Shown: positions 8,810-20,641 of the stretch, one piece after another
Position numbering within the stretch: position 1 is the first letter of the stretch
Layout of the letters: every line of letters starts with the position of its first letter
Assembly (NCBI RefSeq): GCF_030433895.1
Contig: NZ_JARUXE010000012.1
Span: forward strand, 62,001-126,000
Direction: 5' to 3'
From: Arthrobacter sp. PsM3
GTDB taxonomy: Bacteria > Actinomycetota > Actinomycetes > Actinomycetales > Micrococcaceae
Length of the DNA: 64,000 bases
Program-made: the position numbers and the translations under genes
Notes under the pieces: generated by a model
Database searches by the model: none
What the model saw: the letters and a program-made list of their open reading frames with translations, nothing else
What the model was told of the DNA's origin: nothing

Positions 8810-9589
8810 GTGAGCAACCCGGTCTTCTTCGCTTCCCCCGGCAGCCTGGACGGGCTGGCCCCCGGTGACGTCTTCGTCCTTGACGGACCCGAGGCCCGCC
8901 ACGCTGTCACGGTCAAGCGCCTCGCCGTGGGGGAGGGCGTGGACATCGCCGACGGTGCCGGCAAGAGGCTGACCGGCACCATAGCCGCCGTCGCCCCCAG
9001 CGAGCTGACGGTGGAATGCTCCGGGCTTTCCGAGGAGCCCCGGCCCGGGGTCCGGCTTGTCCTGGTCCAGGCCCTCGCGAAAGGGGACCGGGACGAACTC
9101 GCCGCCGAAACCGCCACCGAGCTGGGGATCGACGCCGTCGTGCCCTGGCAGGCGGAACGGTCGATTGTCCGCTGGAAGGCGGAGCGTGCGGCCAAGGCAC
9201 ACGCCAAGTGGCAGTCCGTTGTCACGGCGGCCGCCAAGCAGGCCCGCCGGGCCTGGATCCCGGAGGTCCGCCCGGCCGTTGACGGTGCCGGGCTGCAGGC
9301 GGCAGTGGCCGCTGCCGATCTCGCCGTCATCCTGCACGAGGACGCCGTGCGGCCCCTGCGGCAGGTGCTGGAGGCCTGGCAGGGCGCCCTGCCGGCCGGT
9401 GAAACAGCAGCGGGGGGACGCGAGGTGCTGCTGATCGTGGGCCCTGAGGGCGGCATCAGTCCGCGGGAAGTCACCAGGCTCTGCGACGCCGGTGCAGTGA
9501 CGGCCCTGCTGGGGCACCACGTGCTGCGCTCGTCCACGGCCGGTCCGGCGGCAGCTGTCCTCGCCAGCGACGTCCTGGGCCGCTGGTAG
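8810..9589 (+). CDS. rsmE: 16S rRNA (uracil1498-N3)-methyltransferase RsmE
   Basis: A 259-residue SPOUT-class methyltransferase that uses S-adenosylmethionine to methylate U1498 of 16S rRNA. The N-terminal PUA-like part contains GPEARHAVTVKRLAVGEGV. The SPOUT domain has LVQALAKGDRDELAAETATE near residue 85, and the knotted SAM-binding loop is formed by LLIVGPEGGISPREV near residue 204 and HHVLRSSTAGPAAA near the end. The start GTG lies 2 nt after the dnaJ stop, implying co-translation with it. The position downstream of hrcA-dnaJ is conserved in related bacteria. Confidence 0.93.
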   Translation: MSNPVFFASPGSLDGLAPGDVFVLDGPEARHAVTVKRLAVGEGVDIADGAGKRLTGTIAAVAPSELTVECSGLSEEPRPGVRLVLVQALAKGDRDELAAETATELGIDAVVPWQAERSIVRWKAERAAKAHAKWQSVVTAAAKQARRAWIPEVRPAVDGAGLQAAVAAADLAVILHEDAVRPLRQVLEAWQGALPAGETAAGGREVLLIVGPEGGISPREVTRLCDAGAVTALLGHHVLRSSTAGPAAAVLASDVLGRW

Positions 9590-9640
9590 CAGCTGCCGTG
9601 CCGGCCGTGCGGCCGCGAAGCGGGCCGGGCGGCCAACCGC

Positions 9641-10669
9641 TTACTTAACCGTGAACCCGCGGGTGTCGACGTTCAAATCCTCGGCCGGGTTGCCGTCCTC
9701 AAGCTGGGAAACCCGCACCTCGTAGTTGCCCGGCCCCAGATTGACCGGCAGGCTGAAGGCACCCGATTGTCCGGCCTCAGCCGAGGCGGTCATCGTCCCG
9801 TTCAGGTACGAGGTCTTGGCGCTGCCGTCGATGCGCAGGATCTCCCACCGAAGCTTGCCGCCCGCGGCGGTACTGCGGCCGGAGATCTTGACCGCGCCGT
9901 CCGCCACCGAAGTCCCTTCCTGAGGGTCGATGATCCACACCGGGGCGACCATCCCGGCGCTGCGTGCGGTCGGGGAGCCGAGGCGGACGTGGTTGAAGGC
10001 AACAAAGTCGGTATGCCCGTCCACCAGCACCACCACCTGGATCTGCTGGCCGGAGTCGATCAGTCCCGCACTGGCGGCTGCCGCCGTGGCGGTATAGACG
10101 AGCTGCTGCACCGCGCGCTCGGCCATGGCGGGATCGACGTTGCTGTTGAAAGCGTCCGCCGAGAGGTCCACCGTGATGACGTTCTTGCCCGAGATGGAGC
10201 TCGCCAGCTTTTTCGGGTTCTGCCACGGAGTGAAGAAATCCGGGTCAAGGGGTTTCTGGGACATCATGACGCGCAGTGCCCTCGTGACCGGGTTGTCCTG
10301 TTCCGGAACATCACGGAACTCCCGGTAAAGGAACGTTTTGTCGTTGCTGCGCCCGATCCAGTAGACCGGAGCCTTGTTGGACGCCTGCGTGGTTTCCAGC
10401 GGCGCGCTCTTGGTCGGCGCCTGGGCGGACAGCACCTGTGAAGGAGAGCTGGCGTCCGTGATGCCGGGCTGGGGAGTGGCCACGCAGCCGGACAGGGTCA
10501 GCGCGGCGGGCAGCACCAGCAGCAGCAGGCCCGGACGGAGCCGCCTGCCTGCTGTGATCTGGTCAACCCCGCGGTGCCTGATTGCGCTGCCCTTTCGGCT
10601 TGGTTTTCCTCTGGCCCAACTGTGTGCCGGCTGGCTGGAAATCCCATGCCGAAGCCCGATTTCCAGCAT
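9641..10669 (-). CDS. Lipoprotein with GerMN and Gmad2 immunoglobulin-like domains
   Basis: Roughly 342 residues. A hydrophobic signal segment LLLLVLPAALTLSGC ends in a lipobox, so the mature protein is probably anchored outside the membrane by its acylated cysteine. A GerMN (sporulation/germination-type) domain follows, with KNVITVDLSADAFNSNVDP and AERAVQQLVYTATA. The C-terminal part is a Gmad2 Ig-like domain (PVWIIDPQEGTSVADGAVKI; LPVNLGPGNYEVRVSQ). Such proteins in Gram-positive envelopes are probably cell-wall associated; their substrate is unknown. The ATG at 10669 gives an unusually long polar leader of about 45 residues before the signal core, so the true start is uncertain. It converges on rsmE. 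Confidence 0.82.
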   Translation of the reverse strand: MLEIGLRHGISSQPAHSWARGKPSRKGSAIRHRGVDQITAGRRLRPGLLLLVLPAALTLSGCVATPQPGITDASSPSQVLSAQAPTKSAPLETTQASNKAPVYWIGRSNDKTFLYREFRDVPEQDNPVTRALRVMMSQKPLDPDFFTPWQNPKKLASSISGKNVITVDLSADAFNSNVDPAMAERAVQQLVYTATAAAASAGLIDSGQQIQVVVLVDGHTDFVAFNHVRLGSPTARSAGMVAPVWIIDPQEGTSVADGAVKISGRSTAAGGKLRWEILRIDGSAKTSYLNGTMTASAEAGQSGAFSLPVNLGPGNYEVRVSQLEDGNPAEDLNVDTRGFTVK

Positions 10670-10948
10670 GGCACACGGCCCCTGCGCCAAACCGTGGATT
10701 CAGCCGGCAGACCGGAACTGCAACGGGAACGATATGAGGCCGATGCGAAGTTGATACCTAAATGCGGGAATCCCGTCATGTGGCGGGTCAAAAGGCCGCC
10801 GGCACCGCGGCGTGCGGAGGCCCCCACTGGCGTAGGATAAGAGGACCCGCTGACACCGGAACCAGAAGGCGAGCACCGCCGTCGGGCCGGATCACGGGAC
10901 AGACCATTTCCTTTACTGGAGGGGACCAGAGGCCCGCGGGCCACCACC

Positions 10949-12037
10949 ATGACTGAAGCAGCGAACGGCAAGGCCCGGATCAGCGCCGGAGAGCGCTCCG
11001 CAGGGGAATTCCCCCACTCCCTACCAGGGCTGCGGACGGAGGTAGTCCTGTTCGACAGCTCCGATCAGATGGTCCAGTCCCTCGGCAGTCATGACGAAGC
11101 GCTGCGTTTCATCGAGACCCAGTTCCCGTCCGTCGACTTCCATGTCCGCGGCAACGAGCTCGCCATCAGCGGGCCGGCCGCGGACGTGCCGCGGATCATG
11201 CGCCTGCTCAACGAGGTCCGGGGCCTCGTCGCCCGGGGCACCATCATCACGCCCGCCGTCCTGCAGCAGCTCGTGTCCATGCTCCGGAGCCAGTCGCTGC
11301 AGAACCCGGTCGAGGTGCTCACCCACAACATCCTTTCGAGCCGCGGCAAGACCATCCGGCCGAAGACGCTGAACCAGAAGAACTACGTGGACGCAATTGA
11401 TGACAACACGGTGATCTTCGGGATCGGCCCGGCCGGTACCGGCAAGACGTACCTGGCGATGGCCAAGGCCGTCCAGGCCCTGCAGCAAAAGGAAGTCACA
11501 CGGATCATCCTGACCCGTCCCGCCGTCGAGGCGGGGGAGCGGCTGGGATTCCTGCCCGGCACCCTCAGCGACAAGATCGACCCGTACCTGCGCCCGCTCT
11601 ATGACGCGCTGCACGAAATGATGGACCCCGAATCCATCCCGCGGCTGATCGCGGCCGGCACCATTGAGGTCGCCCCCCTGGCCTACATGCGCGGGCGCAC
11701 ACTCAACGACGCCTTCATCATCCTGGACGAGGCCCAGAACACCACGCCGGAGCAGATGAAGATGTTCCTCACCCGTCTGGGCTTCGGCTCCAAGATGGTG
11801 GTCACCGGCGACGTCACGCAGGTGGACCTGCCCTTCGGGACCCGGTCGGGCCTGCGGATCGTGGAAGACATCCTGCAAGGAATTGAGGACGTCAACTTCA
11901 CCATCCTGGACGCGTCCGACGTCGTCCGGCACCGCCTGGTGGGCGACATCGTCAACGCCTACAGCGTCTGGGACGAGATCCAGCGGAACCGGGTCAAGCA
12001 TTCCGTGGCCCGCGACAAGCGGGGAGAGCGCGCGTGA
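10949..12037 (+). CDS. phoH: PhoH family ATPase
   Basis: A 362-residue PhoH-like protein with a helicase-type P-loop fold. The N-terminal region ([23 protein letters not shown]) is the KH-like leader found in PhoH. Walker A is GPAGTGKT near residue 158, and Walker B is [20 protein letters not shown] near residue 255, followed by sensor motifs [10 protein letters not shown] and RSGL. The family is linked with RNA metabolism, and its gene commonly precedes ybeY, as here. ATG at 10949 fits the family N terminus. The last four bases overlap the start of ybeY, so the two are translationally coupled in the phoH-ybeY-corC-era unit. Confidence 0.94.
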   Translation: MTEAANGKARISAGERSAGEFPHSLPGLRTEVVLFDSSDQMVQSLGSHDEALRFIETQFPSVDFHVRGNELAISGPAADVPRIMRLLNEVRGLVARGTIITPAVLQQLVSMLRSQSLQNPVEVLTHNILSSRGKTIRPKTLNQKNYVDAIDDNTVIFGIGPAGTGKTYLAMAKAVQALQQKEVTRIILTRPAVEAGERLGFLPGTLSDKIDPYLRPLYDALHEMMDPESIPRLIAAGTIEVAPLAYMRGRTLNDAFIILDEAQNTTPEQMKMFLTRLGFGSKMVVTGDVTQVDLPFGTRSGLRIVEDILQGIEDVNFTILDASDVVRHRLVGDIVNAYSVWDEIQRNRVKHSVARDKRGERA

Positions 12038-12507
12038 GCATCGAGGTCAACAACGAATCCGGCGTCACGGTCGATGAGGCCCAGCTGGTGCAACTCTCCC
12101 GGTTCATTTTCGAGCGGCTCTTCATCCACCCGCAGGCCGAGCTGTCGATCCTGCTCGTGGACGAGCCGGCCATGGAGAAGCTGCACCTTGAACTGATGGA
12201 CGAGCCCGGTTCCACCGACGTGCTCTCGGTGCCCATGGACGAGCTGACTCCGGGCACCCCGGACAAGCCCACACCCCAGGGCATGCTCGGCGACATCGCC
12301 ATCTGCCCGCAGGTCGCGGAGGTCCAGGCTGTTAATGCCGGCCACTCCACCCAGGACGAAATGTTGCTGCTCACCACCCACGGCATCCTGCACCTGCTCG
12401 GCTTTGACCACGCCGAGCCGGAGGAGAAGGAGGAGATGTTCGGCCTGCAGCGCGAACTACTCTCCGCCTTCACCGGCAGGGACGCCCCGTCCGAGACGAT
12501 TCAGTGA
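12034..12507 (+). CDS. ybeY: Endoribonuclease YbeY (rRNA maturation)
   Basis: A 157-residue single-strand-specific metalloendoribonuclease that works in 16S rRNA 3'-end maturation and ribosome quality control. The zinc-binding signature HGILHLLGFDH lies at about residues 113-123, and DIAICPQVAEVQA is the conserved strand before it. It is of usual length. GTG at 12034 overlaps the phoH stop, and its own stop overlaps the next start by 4 nt, so phoH, ybeY and the CorC-like gene are coupled. The N-terminal [18 protein letters not shown] matches actinobacterial YbeY. Confidence 0.96.
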   Translation: MSIEVNNESGVTVDEAQLVQLSRFIFERLFIHPQAELSILLVDEPAMEKLHLELMDEPGSTDVLSVPMDELTPGTPDKPTPQGMLGDIAICPQVAEVQAVNAGHSTQDEMLLLTTHGILHLLGFDHAEPEEKEEMFGLQRELLSAFTGRDAPSETIQ

Positions 12508-13835
12508 CGCCACTGATCCTTGCCGGCATGGCGCTGGTGTTTCTTAGCTTTGCCGCTTTCCTGACCGCGGCTGAATCAGCTTTCAACTATCTGTCCCGGC
12601 ATGATGCCGAAGCCGCGATCCTGCACAGCCGCGGCAACGCGCTGAAGCGCATCATGGCCCAGCCCGTGGCGCACATGCGGTCCCTGCGGTTCTGGCGCAT
12701 CTGGTTCGAAATGGCCTCCGCCGTCGCCGTAACGGTGCTGCTGAACAGCCTGCTCGACAACGTCTGGGTCTCGGGGCTGATCGCGACCGGAATCATGGCG
12801 CTGCTCGGCTTCGTGATCGTTGGCGTGTCCCCGCGGCAGATCGGCCGGGTGCATCCGGCCGGCCTGGTCCGCTTCAGCGCCCCGCTGATCCGCTGGCTGT
12901 GCTGGGTGCTGGGACCGATTCCCGGCTGGCTTGTCAACCTCGGCAGCGCCGTGGCCCCGGGCGCCCCGGCCGACAACGAGGCCTTCTTCAGTGAAGAGGA
13001 ATTCCGGGAACTCGTGGACCGCGCCACGGAGTCGGACGTGATCGAGGACAACGAGGCCGAGCTGATCCAGTCGGTGTTCGATTTCGGTGACACCCTGGTC
13101 CGCTCCGTCATGGTGCCGCGGACCGACATCCTCAGCATCGACTCGGGATCGAGCCTGCACCGGGCGATGTCGCTGTTCCTGCGCTCGGGCTATTCCCGGA
13201 TCCCCGTCATCGGCGAGAACACGGACCAGGTCCTCGGCATCGTCTACCTCAAGGACGTCGCGGCGGCCATTCACAACCTCGGCCCCGGCGAGGAGCCCCC
13301 GGTCGTTGACGAACTCGCCCGCGAGGTGCGCTACGTGCCGGACTCCAAGCCGGTGAGTGAACTGCTGCGTGAACTGCAGAAGGAATCGACCCACGTCGCC
13401 ATCGTGATCGACGAGTACGGCGGCACCGCCGGGCTCGTCACGCTCGAGGACCTGATCGAGGAAATCGTCGGTGAGATCGTCGACGAGTACGACACCGAAA
13501 GCGCGGAGGCGGTGGAACTCGGTGACGGAAGCTACCGGGTCAGCGCGCGGATGAGCATCGATGACCTCGGCGAACTCTTCGACCTGGAGCTCGACGACGA
13601 CGAAGTGGACACCGTGGGCGGCCTGCTCGCGAAGGCCCTCGGCCGGGTGCCGATCGTCGGCAGCACTGTCGAGGTCCACGGGCTGTCCCTCCGCGCCGAC
13701 CGGCTCGAGGGCCGGCGGAACCGCGTCAGCCACATCATTGCGTCCGCCGTACCAAAAGAAGAAACTGACCTTGAAGACCTACTCGACGAGGCCGCACCAA
13801 TCCAACAGGGAGTCTCACGTGAGCAAGCAGAATAA
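12504..13835 (+). CDS. Hemolysin C/CorC-type transporter (DUF21-CBS-CorC)
   Basis: A 443-residue membrane protein of the CNNM/CorC family, implicated in magnesium efflux or tolerance. The DUF21 membrane domain (about residues 1-150) includes [19 protein letters not shown] and two or three more helices. A CBS pair follows ([57 protein letters not shown]), and the CorC/HlyC domain begins near residue 340 ([17 protein letters not shown]). The start overlaps ybeY by 4 nt. The 3' end overlaps the likely era start by 17 nt. Substrate is inferred from the family only. Confidence 0.9.
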   Translation: MTPLILAGMALVFLSFAAFLTAAESAFNYLSRHDAEAAILHSRGNALKRIMAQPVAHMRSLRFWRIWFEMASAVAVTVLLNSLLDNVWVSGLIATGIMALLGFVIVGVSPRQIGRVHPAGLVRFSAPLIRWLCWVLGPIPGWLVNLGSAVAPGAPADNEAFFSEEEFRELVDRATESDVIEDNEAELIQSVFDFGDTLVRSVMVPRTDILSIDSGSSLHRAMSLFLRSGYSRIPVIGENTDQVLGIVYLKDVAAAIHNLGPGEEPPVVDELAREVRYVPDSKPVSELLRELQKESTHVAIVIDEYGGTAGLVTLEDLIEEIVGEIVDEYDTESAEAVELGDGSYRVSARMSIDDLGELFDLELDDDEVDTVGGLLAKALGRVPIVGSTVEVHGLSLRADRLEGRRNRVSHIIASAVPKEETDLEDLLDEAAPIQQGVSREQAE

Positions 13836-14778
13836 GTCCGACGGCGAAGCGGCCTACGGCGGCTACCGGGCAGGTTTCGCGGTGCTGGTTGGGCGGCCCA
13901 ACGCCGGCAAATCCACCTTGACTAACGCCCTGGTCGGCCAGAAGGTGGCGATCACCTCAGCCAAGCCGCAGACCACGCGCCACACCATCCGCGGCATCGT
14001 GCACCGGGACGACGCGCAGCTGATCCTGGTGGACACCCCGGGGCTGCACCGTCCGCGCACCCTGCTGGGGAAGCGGCTGAACGAACTCGTCGCCGACACC
14101 CTCGCGGAGGTCGACGCGATCGGCTTCTGCCTGCCGGCCAACGAGAAAATCGGCCCGGGCGACAAGTTCATCGCCGCCCAGCTCGCCGCCCTCGGCAACA
14201 AGCCGATCATCGCCATCGTGACGAAGTCCGACACGGTGGACCGGCAGGCCCTCACCGAGCAGCTGCTCGCCGTCGACACCCTGGGCCGCGAGGTCCTCGG
14301 CGAGGCGGGCTGGAAGGACATCGTCCCGGTCTCCGCCACCGACGGATTCCAGGTCGGCACCCTCGCCGATGTGCTGATCGGCCACATGCCGCCGTCGCCG
14401 CCGCTGTACCCGGACGGTCACCTCACGGACGAGCCGGAAGCCATCATGATCGCCGAGCTCATCCGCGAGGCGGCCCTCGAAGGCGTCCGCGATGAACTGC
14501 CGCACTCCCTCGCGGTCGTCGTCGATGAGATCGTCCCGCGGGAAGGCCGGCCCGAGGACCGGCCCTTCCTCGACGTCCGGGTCAACCTGTACGTGGAACG
14601 CCCCTCGCAGAAGGCCATCATCATCGGCAAGGGCGGCGCCCGGCTCCGCGACGTCGGCACCACCGCCCGCAAGGCGATCGAGGCGCTGCTCGGCGCCCGC
14701 ATCTACCTTGACCTGCACGTGAAGGTCGCCAAGGACTGGCAGCGTGACCCGAAGCAGCTTGTGAAGCTCGGATTCTAG
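13819..14778 (+). CDS. era: GTPase Era
   Basis: A 319-residue ribosome-assembly GTPase that binds the 3' end of 16S rRNA. G1 is GRPNAGKST near residue 25, the switch region TTRHTIRG follows, G3 is DTPG near residue 70, and G4 is TKSD near residue 137. The C-terminal KH domain has KAIIIGKGGARLRDVGTTA near residue 265. The GTG at 13819 is chosen because it gives a standard Era length with AGGGA upstream; the frame extends farther upstream inside the CorC gene, but that part is not Era-like. It closes the phoH-ybeY-corC-era unit. Confidence 0.95.
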   Translation: MSKQNKSDGEAAYGGYRAGFAVLVGRPNAGKSTLTNALVGQKVAITSAKPQTTRHTIRGIVHRDDAQLILVDTPGLHRPRTLLGKRLNELVADTLAEVDAIGFCLPANEKIGPGDKFIAAQLAALGNKPIIAIVTKSDTVDRQALTEQLLAVDTLGREVLGEAGWKDIVPVSATDGFQVGTLADVLIGHMPPSPPLYPDGHLTDEPEAIMIAELIREAALEGVRDELPHSLAVVVDEIVPREGRPEDRPFLDVRVNLYVERPSQKAIIIGKGGARLRDVGTTARKAIEALLGARIYLDLHVKVAKDWQRDPKQLVKLGF

Positions 14779-14894
14779 GCCCGCCGCCAGCCGCAGGCCG
14801 TGCCTGCGCCGCTCCGATGGAGCGCCGCCATCGGGGAATTCCCAGATTCGGCCTCTAAAATGGGCGGACCCCTTTCGTGAAAGAAGGCTCAACT

Positions 14895-16475
14895 GTGTCT
14901 CGACCCCGTGAAGACCGTGCAGACGGAACCGGAAACCCGGTTCGGTCAGGTTCTGCTGCCCGGCACACGGATGATCCGGCTCTCGGCCCGGCCCGGCATC
15001 TGGGTGCGCTCCGGGGCATGCCCGGGTGGCTGAAGATTGGCGCGGCCGTTGTATCCATCCTGCTCGTTGCTGTCCTTGCCTTCGGTGCCTACTGGGTTAT
15101 CCGCCTGCAGGGCAATATCAGCAAGGAGGCACTCTCGGCCGGCAGCGGCAAGAGTGAAGGTGCGGTGGACGACTCGCGGGACCGGATGCAGATCCTGATT
15201 CTGGGCTCGGATACCCGTGACGGGAAGAACTCCCAGTACGGCACGTCCGACGACGCCACCGGTTACGGGCACTCCGACGTCATGATGCTGCTGGACATCT
15301 CGGCGGACAACAAGCGCGTCAACGTGGTCAGTTTCCCCCGCGACCTGCTCGTGGACACCCCGAAATGCACGGACCAGAAGACCAGGCGGGAGTTCCCGGC
15401 GCAGAGCAACGTCATGATCAACGCGGCGATGTCGGAAGCCGGCATTGGCTGCGCCGTGGACACGGTCAACAAACTCACCGGCCTGGAGATCGACCACTTC
15501 ATGATGGCGGACTTCAACGCCGTCAAGGAACTCTCAAACGCCGTGGGCGGCGTCGAGGTCTGCATCAGCGACGCCGTGTATGACCCGGACTCGAAGCTGC
15601 GTCTGCCCAAGGGAACCTCCACGGTCCAGGGCGAGCAGGCGCTGGCGTTCCTGCGCACCCGGCACGCCTTTGCCGACGGCGGCGACCTTGGCAGGATCAA
15701 GGCACAACAGGGGTTCCTGTCCGCCCTGACGCGCAAGATGAAGGATGACGGGACGATGTCCAACCCCGGCAAGATGCTGGAAATCGCCGACGTCGTCACC
15801 AAGAACCTGACCATCGACGACGGGCTCGCCTCCATCCCGACCCTGCTGACGGTCGGGAACCGGCTGAAGAACATCGACCTCGGCAAGGTCGCCTTCGTGG
15901 CGGTGCCGACGGTCCCGGCGGCCAGCGACCCGAACCGCCTGCAGGTGGCGGAGCCCGCAGCGTCCCAGCTGTTCGCCGCGATGCGCAAGGACATTGACCT
16001 GACGGACCCGACGGCGACGCCGAGCCCGTCCGCCTCCCCGGACGCCAGCGCCAGTGCCAGCGCCGCGCCGGCACCCAGCGAGACGGCGCCCGCCTACGAT
16101 AAGACGCTGCAGCCCATCACGGTGGCGAACGGTTCCGGGGCGCCGGCGCGGACCCAGGAGATCATGCAGGCCCTGACCGCCGGCGGTTTCACCCAGCTCG
16201 CGCAGCTGGCCGCCCGGCCGGTCACGGCCACCGCGGTCTACTACGGTGCGGGCTTCGACGATGTTGCCGCCGACGTGGCCGCGCTGCTGGGGATTCCGGC
16301 GGCGCAGGTGCTGCCGGCCGCCGGTGTCGCCGGTGTCCAGGTCTACCTGGGCAGCGACCTCGTGGGAGGCACCCCGAGCGGGGACGCCCCGGTGGAACTG
16401 CCCTCGGACATCGTCAACCAGACCGCCGGGGACGTCGTCTGCCAGCAGGCCAACCCGGAGCTCATCGTCCGCTAG
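14895..16475 (+). CDS. LytR-CpsA-Psr (LCP) family protein with LytR_C domain
   Basis: A 526-residue cell-wall protein. A polar cytoplasmic tail of about 50 residues precedes one membrane helix (IGAAVVSILLVAVLAFGAYWV). The extracellular LCP domain follows, with the conserved Arg/Asp patches in ILGSDTRDG, VVSFPRDLLVDTP and FLRTRHAFADGGDLGRIKAQ, and after a Ser/Ala/Pro linker comes a LytR_C domain (ITVANGSGAPARTQEIMQAL). LCP enzymes transfer undecaprenyl-linked glycopolymers to peptidoglycan, and uppS for the undecaprenyl carrier is 5 kb away. GTG at 14895 has AAGAAGG seven bases upstream; a GTG at 14877 is the alternative. TAAAAT at about 14856 could be its -10 box. Confidence 0.93.
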   Translation: MSRPREDRADGTGNPVRSGSAARHTDDPALGPARHLGALRGMPGWLKIGAAVVSILLVAVLAFGAYWVIRLQGNISKEALSAGSGKSEGAVDDSRDRMQILILGSDTRDGKNSQYGTSDDATGYGHSDVMMLLDISADNKRVNVVSFPRDLLVDTPKCTDQKTRREFPAQSNVMINAAMSEAGIGCAVDTVNKLTGLEIDHFMMADFNAVKELSNAVGGVEVCISDAVYDPDSKLRLPKGTSTVQGEQALAFLRTRHAFADGGDLGRIKAQQGFLSALTRKMKDDGTMSNPGKMLEIADVVTKNLTIDDGLASIPTLLTVGNRLKNIDLGKVAFVAVPTVPAASDPNRLQVAEPAASQLFAAMRKDIDLTDPTATPSPSASPDASASASAAPAPSETAPAYDKTLQPITVANGSGAPARTQEIMQALTAGGFTQLAQLAARPVTATAVYYGAGFDDVAADVAALLGIPAAQVLPAAGVAGVQVYLGSDLVGGTPSGDAPVELPSDIVNQTAGDVVCQQANPELIVR

Positions 16476-16502
16476 GGTCCATGACCAGGGCCCTCTTGAT
16501 CC

Positions 16503-16548
16503 GAAGAACGGCCGGCTGCGGGAACTCTCCCGCGGCCGGCCGTTCTTC
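16503..16548 (+). terminator. Intrinsic terminator after the LCP gene
   Basis: A 21-bp stem with a single mismatch (GAAGAACGGCCGGC...GCCGGCCGTTCTTC) and a four-base loop lies 28 nt past the LCP stop. It may also serve the convergent M13 peptidase gene. Confidence 0.8.
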
Positions 16549-16604
16549 GTTGCCGGCTATTCGTTGCCGGCGCGTTGCCTGACTGTTTCCGCGGCCCGGG
16601 GCGC

Positions 16605-18557
16605 CTACCAGATGCTGACACGCTCGGCAGCGGGCATCCACATGCCATCCTGCTCCGCTGTGCCGAACGCCTCGTGGAAGGCGTCGAGGTTCCTGGCAAT
16701 CTGGTTGGTGCGGAACTCGTTGGGCGAATGCGGATCGGTGGCGAGCCTGCGGATCGCTTCCTCGTTCCGCATCACCTGCCGCCAGCCGGCAGCCCAGGAG
16801 GCAAAGAAGCGCTGTACGCCCGTCAGGCCGTCCAGCACCGGCGGTTCCTGACCGTCCAGGCTGATCAGGTACGCCTTGTAGGCGATAGTCAGGCCGCCGA
16901 GGTCGCCGATGTTTTCACCCAGGGTCAGTTTGCCGTTGACGTTGTGTCCCGGCGCTGCGGTGGGGGAGAGCGCATCGAACTGGGCCACCAGCCTGGACGT
17001 CAGCGCCTCGAAGGCCGTGCGGTCACCCTCCGTCCACCAGTTGCGGAGCAGGCCGCTGCCGTCGTACTGGGAGCCCTGGTCGTCGAAGCCGTGGCCGATT
17101 TCGTGGCCGATGACGGCGCCGATGCCGCCATAATTGACGGCATCGTCGGCGTCGGCCGTGAAGAACGGCGGCTGCAGGATGGCCGCGGGGAAGACGATCT
17201 CGTTGAGCAACGGGTGGTAGTACGCGTTCACCGTCTGCGGCGTCATCAGCCACTTCTCCCGGTCCACGGGCTTGCCTACCTCGTCGAGGTGCCGGTCGAC
17301 GTCGGCGCTGTGCGCGCGCTCCACATTGCCCAGCAGGTCCGAGGGGTCTATTCCCACCGCGGAATAGTCGATCCACTTGTCCGGGTAGCCGATCTTGGCG
17401 CGGAAGGAATCGAGCTTCTTGAGCGCCTCATGTTTGGTTTCCTCGCCCATCCAGGCCAGGCCGGTGATGGATTCGCGGTACGCCTCGATCAGGTTCGCGA
17501 CCAGCGACTCCATACGCGCCTTGTGGGTCTCCGGGAAGTGCCGGGCCACGTAGATCTGGCCGACGGCCTCGCCGAGGGCGTTCTCGACGACGGCTACCCC
17601 GCGCTTCCACCGGTCCTTGTTCCGCGGTGTGCCGCTCAGCGTGGTGCCGTAGAAGGCGAAGTTCGCATCCACGAACGCGGTGGAGAGATACGGTGCGGCG
17701 GCGCCGACGACGCGCAGGGCGAGCCATTCCTGCCAGACGTTCAGCGGCACGGATTCCAGCAGCGACGCCGCCCCGGCGAAGAAGTCGGGGGTGCTCACAA
17801 TAAGTTCGGTGCGCTTGTCCGGTGCGATGCCCGCGGCGTCGAACCAGGTGGTGAGCAGCGGGAAGAGCTGCGTCGCCTCATCGGCGGATTTCAGGTTGTA
17901 GGTCTTCTGCGGATCCCGCATGGTGACTTTGTCCCAGTGGTGGGAGGCCAGCGCCGTCTCCAGCGTAACCACCCGGCCGGCCGCCCCCTCGGCGTCGGCG
18001 ACTCCGGCGAGGCCGAGGACCGTTTTCACGTGGTCCGTGTAGGCCTGGACCACCGGCGCGAACTTCTCCTCACGGTAGTACGACTCGTCCGGCAGGCCCA
18101 GGCCGCCCTGGCCGGTGTACAGCAGGACCCGGTCCGGGTTCCCGGCGTCGGGGGCGGGATAGATGTAGAAGAGGCCGCCCACGTCCGCGCGGAACAGCCG
18201 CCCGGCCAGCGCCACGAGCCCGGCGACCGACGTCGTGGAAAACACTTCGTCAAGCCGCGCCCTGATCGGGTCCAGGCCCTTGGCTTCCACCGCGGCCTCG
18301 TCCATGAAGCTGTTGTAGAGGTCCCCAATCTTCTGCTCGATCCCGGTGGACTCCGCGCCGCGGGCGGCCGCATCCTCGATGATCTCCTTCACCGCGAGTT
18401 CCGAACCGTCCCGCAGAGCCGTGAACGTACCCTCCAGGGGCCGGTCATCCGGAATCCCGGTGTTCTTGAGCCAGGTGCCGTTGACGTGCTGGTACAGGTC
18501 ATCCTGCGGCCGGACAGAGAAGTCGATGTTGGACAGGGCGATGCCCGAAAGTGGCAC
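16605..18557 (-). CDS. M13 family (neprilysin-like) zinc metallopeptidase
   Basis: A 650-residue M13 peptidase. The N-terminal domain begins DFSVRPQDDLYQHVNGTWLK. The catalytic domain has NAYYHPLLNEIVFPAAILQ near residue 447, the zinc motif HEIGH in GHEIGHGFDDQG near residue 487, and the third ligand region ENIGDLGGL near residue 545. No signal peptide or membrane helix is visible, so unlike animal neprilysins it is probably cytoplasmic, as for many bacterial PepO-like enzymes. The GTG start has AGGAG five bases upstream. The gene is divergent from leuA. Confidence 0.93.
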   Translation of the reverse strand: MPLSGIALSNIDFSVRPQDDLYQHVNGTWLKNTGIPDDRPLEGTFTALRDGSELAVKEIIEDAAARGAESTGIEQKIGDLYNSFMDEAAVEAKGLDPIRARLDEVFSTTSVAGLVALAGRLFRADVGGLFYIYPAPDAGNPDRVLLYTGQGGLGLPDESYYREEKFAPVVQAYTDHVKTVLGLAGVADAEGAAGRVVTLETALASHHWDKVTMRDPQKTYNLKSADEATQLFPLLTTWFDAAGIAPDKRTELIVSTPDFFAGAASLLESVPLNVWQEWLALRVVGAAAPYLSTAFVDANFAFYGTTLSGTPRNKDRWKRGVAVVENALGEAVGQIYVARHFPETHKARMESLVANLIEAYRESITGLAWMGEETKHEALKKLDSFRAKIGYPDKWIDYSAVGIDPSDLLGNVERAHSADVDRHLDEVGKPVDREKWLMTPQTVNAYYHPLLNEIVFPAAILQPPFFTADADDAVNYGGIGAVIGHEIGHGFDDQGSQYDGSGLLRNWWTEGDRTAFEALTSRLVAQFDALSPTAAPGHNVNGKLTLGENIGDLGGLTIAYKAYLISLDGQEPPVLDGLTGVQRFFASWAAGWRQVMRNEEAIRRLATDPHSPNEFRTNQIARNLDAFHEAFGTAEQDGMWMPAAERVSIW

Positions 18558-18660
18558 GGATGCTCCTTTGAGAGGCAGCCCGGCGCAGCCTTGTTACGGG
18601 TTACCGGTCTGCATGGTGGACGTTACGAAGGTATGGCTCCTTCATCTTACGCACCCGTGT

Positions 18661-18672
18661 TACTGTGAAAAG
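18661..18672 (+). promoter_or_regulatory. -10 element for a leaderless leader-peptide transcript upstream of leuA
   Basis: TACTGT at 18661-18666 is followed by six bases and then the GTG of the leader peptide. That is the spacing of a -10 box whose transcription start is the first base of the start codon. No Shine-Dalgarno site precedes the GTG, which agrees with a leaderless message. A -35 box is not clear. Confidence 0.5.
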
Positions 18673-20549
<1,877 letters not shown>

Positions 20550-20558
20550 GCAGCCGGT

Positions 20559-20591
20559 CACTGCGCCGCCGGATCCTCCGGCGGCGCAGTG
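20559..20591 (+). terminator. Intrinsic terminator after leuA
   Basis: A perfect 15-bp stem (CACTGCGCCGCCGGA against its complement) with loop TCC starts 9 nt after the leuA stop. Several T residues follow within GCTGCTTTCC. Confidence 0.85.
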
Positions 20592-20641
20592 CTGCTTTCC
20601 GCAATGGCGGCGTTTCCCGATAGACAGTGCGAAGATTAACC

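Noticed and set aside
16575..18668. A 697-codon open frame on the + strand opposite the M13 peptidase
   Set aside because: It is an antisense shadow in high-GC sequence: the minus strand encodes a complete M13 peptidase with HEIGH, while the + translation has no recognisable domain.
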